Source: a virus. From it: 22,532 nt of DNA. The position numbers and the translations under genes are program-made. Below the pieces are notes generated by a model. The model saw only the letters and a program-made list of their open reading frames with translations, was not told the origin of the DNA and ran no database searches. This document shows, piece by piece, positions 6,852 to 12,284 of this stretch. The DNA is taken from the IMG/VR virus record IMGVR_UViG_3300033993_003109, positions 1 through 22,532 of that record; one strand, given 5' to 3'. How positions within the stretch are numbered: the stretch's first letter is position 1; every line of letters starts with the position of its first letter.

Positions 6852-7259
6852 TCAGGCGGCCGGGGCCGCGATCAGGCGGAACCCTTGGAAGTGCTGCCAG
6901 CGCGTTTCGTCCCGGCCGGCCTCTGAGGTGAGCGGCACCCACGCGGATGCCACTACGCCTCTGCTGTGCAGATACGCGATCACCGCGTCGGGATCGTCCA
7001 GGGTGCTGAACAGCCCGGCGGCATCTTCTTCCGCCGCCTCAATGGTGGTGGCGTCCGCGTCATTCATCACGGCGACGATCACATTGAAGTCCCAGATGTC
7101 CGCTTGTCCCATGCCGTAATCCTCTCCGCTTCCGATCCGGACGATTGCGTATGGAGGGAAAACATCGTCGTCCCCTTCCTGGCACAATATTTGAATCGGG
7201 CCGACGTAGTGAGCTTGAAGGTAGTCTTGAAGGGCTCGGATGACCTTGGAGCGAAGCAT
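6852..7259 (-). CDS. Candidate tail terminator or tail completion protein
   Basis: A 135-residue protein (MLRSKVIRALQDYLQ). It opens with an amphipathic helix, then has a hydrophobic strand region with P-P-Y-A-I-V-R-I-G-S-G-E-D-Y-G-M-G, a strand W-D-F-N-V-I-V-A-V-M, a helix rich in Ala, Glu and Asp, and a closing strand W-Q-H-F-Q-G-F-R-L-I-A. This order of an N-terminal helix, a central sheet around a helix and a short size is like lambda gpU and related tail terminators. It lies between the gp10-like gene and the tube candidate, as tail terminators do. The assignment is from layout and fold impression, not from a clear motif. Confidence 0.68.
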   Translation of the reverse strand: MLRSKVIRALQDYLQAHYVGPIQILCQEGDDDVFPPYAIVRIGSGEDYGMGQADIWDFNVIVAVMNDADATTIEAAEEDAAGLFSTLDDPDAVIAYLHSRGVVASAWVPLTSEAGRDETRWQHFQGFRLIAAPAA

Positions 7260-7274
7260 GTGACTTTGCGGCTA

Positions 7275-7279
7275 GTCAA
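7275..7279 (-). promoter_or_regulatory. TTGAC motif before the 7259 gene
   Basis: The minus strand reads GAAATTGACTAG; its TGA is also the stop codon of the upstream gene. Fifteen bases separate it from the ATG at 7259. Confidence 0.5.
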
Positions 7280-8052
7280 TTTCCCATCTTGGCGTTGGCT
7301 TTCGAACTGCGGCGTTCGATCATTGCGGCAAGGGCTTTCCGCAGCCCTTCAGTCCGCCGGAAAACCGCGCGCTGGATCCGCACGTCCATGTCCTTCGGAA
7401 AATAGGGCATGCGGTTGTAAACGGTGATGCCAAGTCCCTCGGTGGTCCGGATAATCGAAACGCCGCCGGGTTTTTTCCCGTGGCGCGTGATCCATACCGG
7501 AGTGGCCCGCGCTGCGGTCTTGAGTTCGGCGGCGGCATGCAGCCAGCCGGCGGCGAGCAGGCCCACATTTTTGATCGCCCGGCGGGTGTAGGCTCGGCGG
7601 ATGTTGGCGCGGGTGACGGCCATCAGTTGTCCTGTGCTGCCGGTGCGCACGCGGCCACTGGCCGGCGAGCGGGAAAACTTGTGGATTCGCTCCAGGTCTG
7701 CTTCCGTTTGCGCGAATTCGCGGATGGTTTTTTTGCCCCGCCCGGTGCCCCACTCAAAGCCGGCATCGATGAGGCCGAAGACTTTCTCGTCTTTCAACTT
7801 GGTGGTCGGGAACAGCGCCGCGATGTCGGCGGCAATCCGCGCCTCGCCGCGCTTCTTGGCACTAAGATCGATTCCGCCGCTATCCGTCATGGCCTGTCCC
7901 TTGCTGGCACCCGGTGGTGTCATGGCGATTAGGTGACCGACGATGATGCCGGCTTGCTGGCGCACCACGGAATCGAGGTCTTTGCGCGCCTCTCGCGCGA
8001 ATTCCTGCATGGCAGCATTCAGGCGGCGGGTATCAATGCGGATGTCGAGCAT
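7276..8052 (-). CDS. Candidate tail completion protein (HK97 gp10 or gpZ-like)
   Basis: A 258-residue basic protein. It starts M-L-D-I-R-I-D-T-R-R-L-N-A-A-M-Q-E-F-A-R-E, a pattern common at the start of gp10- or gpZ-like minor tail proteins, where a strand is followed by a long helix. Other features are a basic linker with K-K-T-I-R-E-F near residue 107, a Arg/Ala-rich helix A-N-I-R-R-A-Y-T-R-R-A-I-K, and near the C-terminus M-P-Y-F-P-K-D-M-D-V-R-I-Q-R-A-V-F-R-R. Such proteins help join the head and tail at the connector. The position next to a tail-terminator candidate supports the call. Family membership is a judgement from pattern only. Confidence 0.68.
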   Translation of the reverse strand: MLDIRIDTRRLNAAMQEFAREARKDLDSVVRQQAGIIVGHLIAMTPPGASKGQAMTDSGGIDLSAKKRGEARIAADIAALFPTTKLKDEKVFGLIDAGFEWGTGRGKKTIREFAQTEADLERIHKFSRSPASGRVRTGSTGQLMAVTRANIRRAYTRRAIKNVGLLAAGWLHAAAELKTAARATPVWITRHGKKPGGVSIIRTTEGLGITVYNRMPYFPKDMDVRIQRAVFRRTEGLRKALAAMIERRSSKANAKMGN

Positions 8053-8073
8053 TTCGGATGCTTGGTCAGGGGA

Positions 8074-8078
8074 GTCAA
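8074..8078 (-). promoter_or_regulatory. TTGAC motif before the 8052 gene
   Basis: The minus strand reads CGTATTGACTCC in the short gap after the preceding stop codon. The distance to ATG 8052 is 21 nt, longer than at most sites. Confidence 0.35.
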
Positions 8079-8085
8079 TACGGCC

Positions 8086-8802
8086 TCACGCGCCTGGGCC
8101 GCCATTGGCGGGAGCTCCTGTGGTCGCATTCCATGCCGGTGCGCCGGATTTGGTCGCATAGGTCCACCATTCGGTCACCTCGATTGAGCACGATGCGTCC
8201 TCGACGACGATTTCTGGATCACCACCTGTTTCTAGCAGGATCACTTTTGCCGGGATTTCGTAATTTGTTCCGAGGATTTCAAAATTTGCGCTGATTGGAT
8301 ACCCGCTGCTGCTTTCCTGGGCAATCAAGACTTTGCTAGGGGCAGTGGTTTTCTCTTCGGACAATGCATAGACACTGGCTGCCAGATACCACTGGCCATC
8401 GTCTAGGTATGGGCGCGAGGCGAAGGTCACCCCGTTTCCGTCTTGATCCTGATAGTAATTGTAGGTGTAGTTCTGCAGCAGCTCGATTTCATTTTCCACC
8501 GGCACGTCGAACCCCGCGTCGCGCATCCGGACTAACTCAATGTCGATTGAGGTGGTGACGGATTGAAGATAGGGCGGTTCTTCCGGGTATGGATTGATTT
8601 CCTCCTTGTGGTTGATTGTGGCCCGCAGCCGCAGTTTTTTTGCGCGGTAAAGCAAAGCTGCGATGTCCTTGGCGGCCCACGGTCCGCTGATGTTTTCCTC
8701 TGGGAGCGGCTCTATCTGGTAAAGCCATGGGGCATCAAAGCGGGCGTGATCGAAAACCACTTGGGCAAGCGACCGGATTCTTCCTGTGATACGTATTCCC
8801 AT
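8086..8802 (-). CDS. Phage structural protein of unknown function
   Basis: A 238-residue protein from ATG 8802 (MGIRITGRIRSLAQVVF), four bases after the preceding stop codon. A start further upstream would overlap the previous gene. The protein is acidic and mostly predicted beta strand, with many aromatic residues (Y-T-Y-N-Y-Y-Q-D-Q-D-G-N-G, W-Y-L-A-A-S-V-Y-A-L) and a C-terminal tail rich in Gly, Ala and Pro that looks flexible. I do not recognise a family. It is the last of three unknown structural genes placed between head completion and tail completion genes, and could be a minor tail or tail-tip component. Confidence 0.75.
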   Translation of the reverse strand: MGIRITGRIRSLAQVVFDHARFDAPWLYQIEPLPEENISGPWAAKDIAALLYRAKKLRLRATINHKEEINPYPEEPPYLQSVTTSIDIELVRMRDAGFDVPVENEIELLQNYTYNYYQDQDGNGVTFASRPYLDDGQWYLAASVYALSEEKTTAPSKVLIAQESSSGYPISANFEILGTNYEIPAKVILLETGGDPEIVVEDASCSIEVTEWWTYATKSGAPAWNATTGAPANGGPGA

Positions 8803-8806
8803 TGGC

Positions 8807-9427
8807 TCAGGCGGGGATGAATGGGGCAGCTTCAAACACCCGCACTGGGTAGCCGTTGATAATCCCATGGATCAGCCGCTGAGCGGTCATCACGGATTGG
8901 TTGGCTTCTGCGGTGGCAGGTGAGCCGGAAAATTTAACTCGCCCGATGAGCAGACGTGCGTGGGTTTGCTCGCCATCCACAAATACCGCCTCGTCCCGGT
9001 TGTCCACGGCGGCCAATGTCCAGTTGGAAGCGGCCCACCCACCGTCGATTTGGCATTGAAGGACGATCCATTTGGTAGATGCGATGGTGGTTTTGACTCC
9101 GAATTTGATCGCGCTGCCTGACCATCCAGACCCGCTGGATCCCAGATCAATGAGGTTTCCGTTTAGCCCGTCCGTGACGCTGGATTTATCCTCTGATACT
9201 TCCCATTTCCAGTTGCTCTCCACTTTGCTTACCGAGAGGAAAAATGGGCCGCGCGCGGCGGGGCTTGATGAGCCGGGCTGCGGGCTTGTGCTCAGCATTG
9301 TCCCTGCCGAGCTGCGAGACATGCGCAGGCCGTGCCCGGCAGTCACAGCGCTCGCGCGCAGGTGGGTTTTCAAGGCCGCCCATCGCGCCGGTGTCGGCGG
9401 CCAGCGGAAAATTTCGCTCAGGTCCAT
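8807..9427 (-). CDS. Phage structural protein of unknown function
   Basis: A 206-residue protein starting two bases after the stop codon of the preceding gene. The N-terminus is M-D-L-S-E-I-F-R-W-P-P-T-P, followed by a basic helix and a Ser/Gly/Pro-rich linker near 40-60. The middle has tryptophan-rich beta segments (N-W-K-W-E-V-S, W-I-V-L-Q-C-Q-I-D-G-G-W). The C-terminal 45 residues look helical then beta (V-M-T-A-Q-R-L-I-H-G-I-I-N-G-Y). No known motif is visible. Tight spacing links it to the genes on both sides, so it belongs to the tail or connector set. A CTGAC sequence lies 11 nt upstream of the ATG, one base different from the motif seen at other starts. Confidence 0.75.
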   Translation of the reverse strand: MDLSEIFRWPPTPARWAALKTHLRASAVTAGHGLRMSRSSAGTMLSTSPQPGSSSPAARGPFFLSVSKVESNWKWEVSEDKSSVTDGLNGNLIDLGSSGSGWSGSAIKFGVKTTIASTKWIVLQCQIDGGWAASNWTLAAVDNRDEAVFVDGEQTHARLLIGRVKFSGSPATAEANQSVMTAQRLIHGIINGYPVRVFEAAPFIPA

Positions 9428-9429
9428 GA

Positions 9430-10140
9430 TCAGTAAACGTCAGAGTCCCAGCCGCGGGGACCGGAAAGTTTCCATGTTTTGGTGATTTGGTAAATGTGCC
9501 CCCGTTTTTGGTAGGTATTTGACCAGGCCAGCCATGAGCGGCCTCCAAGAGACGGGTTGGGGCCGGATGGGCTTTGAATTTTTCCCAGGTTGTTCAGCGA
9601 TGACGGGCGGCTTGTGGAAAATGAAATTTCGCGCCATTCCGCGCCTGGCACCAAGTAGCTTTCGAGCCCTCCTTTGGGGTTGGCCGCTCCGGATATTGTG
9701 GCGGCGAATTCCCGGAAAACACCTTTGGCGTCGTCGGTAGTCGGCAGGAAGGTGTTTGGATCGATGAAAACCGCTCCGTTTTTCGCGTCGGATGGCTTGC
9801 CGGCGATTTTGGACACGAAATCGGGATGCGCCTGGATCGGCTCCTGATCGAGGCTTCCTTGCAGCTCGTAGTAGGGCTCCGGCATCTCGAAAAGAAATCC
9901 TTCGAAGACGTATGAAACAGTCCAAAACCGAGGTTTTGTCCGCGTCCCGGATCGGCGGCTGAGCGCCATAGCCGAGAACCTAGGATGCAGGCTTCCGTTC
10001 GGTGCGATGGCGCCTGGAAACAATGCGTCGGGAATTTCCACGGTGAGTTGGATTGTATCAACTCCAAAGCGATCCGTTTCGAACCGCTCTTCCACTTGGC
10101 GGATCACTTGGCTGTTGCGTCCTTGAACATCTGCTGGCAT
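9430..10140 (-). CDS. Phage structural protein of unknown function
   Basis: A 236-residue protein from ATG 10140. It starts M-P-A-D-V-Q-G-R-N-S-Q-V-I-R-Q-V-E-E-R-F-E and is rich in Pro, Gly, Ser and aromatic residues, with segments such as W-T-V-S-Y-V-F-E-G-F-L-F and W-L-A-W-S-N-T-Y-Q-K-R-G, suggesting a beta-rich structural fold. I recognise no family. It is the first minus-strand gene after the plus-strand cassette, and its start lies only nine bases from the start of the divergent exported-protein gene, so its leader, including the TTGAC motif, lies inside that gene. A minor tail or baseplate-like role is possible. Confidence 0.75.
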   Translation of the reverse strand: MPADVQGRNSQVIRQVEERFETDRFGVDTIQLTVEIPDALFPGAIAPNGSLHPRFSAMALSRRSGTRTKPRFWTVSYVFEGFLFEMPEPYYELQGSLDQEPIQAHPDFVSKIAGKPSDAKNGAVFIDPNTFLPTTDDAKGVFREFAATISGAANPKGGLESYLVPGAEWREISFSTSRPSSLNNLGKIQSPSGPNPSLGGRSWLAWSNTYQKRGHIYQITKTWKLSGPRGWDSDVY

Positions 10141-10149
10141 GCTTCAGTC

Positions 10150-10452
10150 ATGCGGAAGTCAATTATCATCATGATGGTTTTGCTCGCACTGCCCGCGATA
10201 GCGGATGACGCGAAAATCGCCGCCGAGTGGCAGCTCCTCCGTGAGGAGCTCCGCAAGCAGGGATACCCGGTGGCCTCACGGGTGGAAGGGCGGCGTGAAA
10301 TCGCCGCGGACATGGAGCGAGTGCGGCGTGAGATGCAGCGGCGGGCGGGCAAGGCACCTGTTTCTGATATGCAGCGAATTGGGGGCGGCGGCGGGCCTGT
10401 GATTGTTCATCCTCGCCCTCGGGGACTACAAATCGGATCATTACGCAAATGA
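10150..10452 (+). CDS. Small exported protein sharing a motif with the tape measure
   Basis: A 100-residue protein from ATG 10150. Residues 1-19 form a classical signal peptide, M-R-K-S followed by a hydrophobic core and A-I-A just before D-D, so export to the periplasm is likely. Residues 20-65 are a charged helix rich in Glu and Arg. Residues 72-82 read S-D-M-Q-R-I-G-G-G-G-G, identical to residues 735-745 of the tape measure, and a short Pro/Arg-rich tail follows. It is first in a three-gene plus-strand cassette linked by ATGA overlaps. Function is unknown; a spanin-like, superinfection-exclusion or tail-interaction role can be imagined, and the shared motif suggests a common partner or descent from the same sequence. 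Confidence 0.7.
   Translation: MRKSIIIMMVLLALPAIADDAKIAAEWQLLREELRKQGYPVASRVEGRREIAADMERVRREMQRRAGKAPVSDMQRIGGGGGPVIVHPRPRGLQIGSLRK
10158..10162 (-). promoter_or_regulatory. TTGAC motif before the 10140 gene
   Basis: The minus strand reads ATAATTGACTTC, 17 nt before the ATG at 10140. It lies inside the first codons of the divergent plus-strand gene. Confidence 0.5.
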
Positions 10453-10820
10453 GAACTGGCTGGGAAAACGGATCACGGGTGCCTGTCACAGACGGGCGCG
10501 AGGGCGGGCGCGAATCCATGCAGTCCCGCCGCGCTGATCCGGCGGCGCTCATTATGGCTCGGCGCTTGGTAGGTTTTATGCTGGCGGACGCCAATCCGGC
10601 GCTCGGCATCGAGTGCCTGGCACTGGTGACTGGCATCGGCTATGACGGCGCGAGCGAGGCGGCCATTGCGCGGCGGCACCGCGTGACCAGGGCGGCGGTA
10701 AGCAAGCGCTGCGTGGAATTGTGCGAGGCTTTCGGCATTCCCCCGGTCCGGGCTATGCGGCCGGAGAAGTGCCGAGATCATTGCCGCAAGGCGCGAGTCC
10801 GCGAAATGCTTTCGTCATGA
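10449..10820 (+). CDS. HTH DNA-binding protein, probable phage regulator
   Basis: A 123-residue basic protein starting in an ATGA overlap with the exported-protein gene. Residues 68-95 (A-S-E-A-A-I-A-R-R-H-R-V-T-R-A-A-V-S-K-R) form a clear helix-turn-helix of the sigma-70 region 4 or MarR-like type. The C-terminal 25 residues are Arg/Cys-rich (R-P-E-K-C-R-D-H-C-R-K-A-R) and could bind metal or DNA. The gene is followed by a ParB-like gene, again in an ATGA overlap. A regulator of phage gene expression or of partition is plausible, but the family is not identified. Confidence 0.72.
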   Translation: MRTGWENGSRVPVTDGREGGRESMQSRRADPAALIMARRLVGFMLADANPALGIECLALVTGIGYDGASEAAIARRHRVTRAAVSKRCVELCEAFGIPPVRAMRPEKCRDHCRKARVREMLSS

Positions 10821-11533
10821 AGTCGCTTGTTTCTTTTGACGTGCAAGCGCCGTGTATGGAAATCATTGCGCCGTCCCGTCCGCTTCCGTCGTTTATCGAG
10901 GCCACACCCGTGGGCCTAAAGCTGTCCAAGGACCTTACGTTCGAAGAATGGTCTGCGATCGCCAGCAGCTTCGGGGTCGCCCTCCAGACAGCCGCCTGGT
11001 GCATCGGCGATTGGATGGTGTATGGCGAGCGCAAGTGGGGCCGGCAGTTGCTCCTCGATGGCGAGGAGTTTGATCCGGCGAAGCCGACGCGCATTCCCTC
11101 CCACGTTTATGATGCGGCCGTTGAATCTACCGGTCTGGATCGCAACACCCTGAGCAATTATGCCGGAGTCTGCCGAAAAATCCCCATGGAAGAGCGGCGG
11201 ATCAATGTTTCGTTCGGGCATCACCGCATTCTGGCGCCGCTGCCACCTGCCAAGCGGCTGGAATGGTGGTCGCTGTTGGATTCCGAATCCAAGAAGCTTC
11301 CCACTGTAAAGCGGCTGGCGCTTTCCGTGCGCTGCGTCGAAGGGGAGGCCCGGATTGTCACTGACAAGGAGCTAGAGCGCCGCGGGGCTCAGGCAGGGCA
11401 CGACAATTATGTCCCGCACCTGACTCGGCTTCTGACTTGCCTACGCAAAACAGTGCCTCTCATGGATGAGGACCAGCGCGAGGCCCTGCGGCAGGATACT
11501 GCCCAGCTTATCGATCTTCTGGATAGTTTGTGA
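10817..11533 (+). CDS. ParB-like or LmbU-like DNA-binding protein
   Basis: A 238-residue protein starting in an ATGA overlap with the HTH gene. Residues 39-70 (D-L-T-F-E-E-W, then W-C-I-G-D-W-M-V-Y-G-E-R-K-W-G) match a module I know from phage, plasmid and LmbU-type proteins. It is followed by a HTH-like part (T-G-L-D-R-N-T-L-S-N-Y-A-G-V near 105-118), then V-S-F-G-H-H-R-I-L-A-P-L and P-T-V-K-R-L-A-L, which resemble ParB/KorB-style DNA-binding helices. The last 35 residues are an acidic helix. It likely binds a specific DNA site, either for regulation or segregation; the site was not found. The gene ends 153 bases before the stop codon of the convergent head gene. Confidence 0.7.
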   Translation: MKSLVSFDVQAPCMEIIAPSRPLPSFIEATPVGLKLSKDLTFEEWSAIASSFGVALQTAAWCIGDWMVYGERKWGRQLLLDGEEFDPAKPTRIPSHVYDAAVESTGLDRNTLSNYAGVCRKIPMEERRINVSFGHHRILAPLPPAKRLEWWSLLDSESKKLPTVKRLALSVRCVEGEARIVTDKELERRGAQAGHDNYVPHLTRLLTCLRKTVPLMDEDQREALRQDTAQLIDLLDSL

Positions 11534-11686
11534 GCTGCGGATTTTCCAGCCCTCCCCATTCCTGACGCCGGAGAACGTAGGGGTGGATTGCGGACCATTG
11601 CCTAACGGGACGCGCCCCGCTTCGGTTGTCTCTCGGTTTCTGGTGGTTCCAACCCCCGCCGGGGCGGTGTGCACCGCTGGAAAAAA
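11534..11686. other. Convergent intergenic gap, no clear gene
   Basis: The plus-strand cassette and the minus-strand head genes end facing each other here. I see a short hairpin (gcggt/accgc, loop gtgc) at 11664-11677 next to an A-rich stretch. It has no T-tract suited to a strong intrinsic terminator on either strand. No open frame is convincing. Confidence 0.4.
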
Positions 11687-12001
11687 TTACCGCCTTGCCG
11701 GGCGCAGCGTTAGCTCCCCGATCAGCGCTCCCGGTTGGAATGCGACCCGCGCCACGCGCATCGGACGGTCACGGTAATGCGCCGCGGTGCCGATGGATGG
11801 AAGTGCGGGAAGCTCGGATAGTAGCACCTTGCACTCGACGTCGCCGTCGTCTGCAAATCCCCCCTCCATGAGCTCGCGCCCGAATGGCGATTCGTTGACC
11901 ACGGCCGAGATAGTGGTTTCCCCGATCTGCATTGAAACGCCAAACGCCTCCCGGAGCTCCCGGAAGGCGTCGGCGATGGTGTTGGCTGTGGCCGCATTCA
12001 T
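11687..12001 (-). CDS. Candidate head completion or head-tail joining protein
   Basis: A 104-residue protein coupled to the gene before it by an ATGA overlap. It opens with an amphipathic helix (T-I-A-D-A-F-R-E-L-R-E-A-F-G-V), followed by beta-rich segments (T-T-I-S-A-V-V-N-E-S-P-F-G-R-E-L, then H-Y-R-D-R-P-M-R-V-A-R-V-A-F-Q-P-G-A). Length, order of elements and position just after the capsid gene are like lambda gpFII and related connector proteins that seal the head-tail joint. There is no diagnostic motif, so this remains a positional call. Confidence 0.68.
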   Translation of the reverse strand: MNAATANTIADAFRELREAFGVSMQIGETTISAVVNESPFGRELMEGGFADDGDVECKVLLSELPALPSIGTAAHYRDRPMRVARVAFQPGALIGELTLRPARR

Positions 12002-12213
12002 TTGGCGGATTTGCCTTTTTTCGGTTCTGGATCCCGGGTTGAGACTTCCGGGTCGGGGATGACGATTTCGTCGGAGGCGGCAGCTACAATTTCGGCGCGG
12101 CCACTGGTAAGTAACTCGGCGGCCAGCTCGTTTGGCGTGTTCTTCAAAATGGTTCCGGATGGCACGTGGTCGCCTTTTACCAAGCAGTCTTCGGTGATGC
12201 GGATGTTTTTCAT
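11998..12213 (-). CDS. Small unknown head-region protein
   Basis: A 71-residue acidic protein. The first 40 residues (M-K-N-I-R-I-T-E-D-C-L-V-K-G-D-H-V-P-S-G-T-I-L) look like a small beta fold of the SH3-like or FI-like kind, and the C-terminal third is Lys-, Glu- and Pro-rich and likely disordered. It lies between the capsid and the 104-residue candidate connector. Lambda has a small protein, gpFI, in this location that helps packaging, but no sequence similarity is visible here. It is coupled to the next gene and separated from the capsid by 71 bases containing a strong hairpin. Confidence 0.65.
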   Translation of the reverse strand: MKNIRITEDCLVKGDHVPSGTILKNTPNELAAELLTSGRAEIVAAASDEIVIPDPEVSTRDPEPKKGKSAK

Positions 12214-12240
12214 TTCATGATGAGATTTGGGCCAATGATG

Positions 12241-12279
12241 CGCCGGGGTGGAGGGAACCCAAAAACCTCCACCCCGGCG
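12241..12279. other. Perfect 14-bp hairpin downstream of the capsid gene
   Basis: Two perfectly complementary 14-base arms (12241-12254 and 12266-12279) flank an 11-base loop that contains a run of five T on the minus strand. It lies five bases downstream of the capsid stop codon. No T-run follows the stem on the minus strand, so a simple intrinsic terminator is unlikely. It could stabilise the capsid mRNA 3' end, attenuate read-through, or be an RNase-processing signal. Confidence 0.6.
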
Positions 12280-12284
12280 AGGGC

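Noticed and set aside
11664-11677. Hairpin as terminator between convergent genes
   Set aside because: The stem is short and neither strand has a T-tract directly after it, so I list only the gap and not a terminator.
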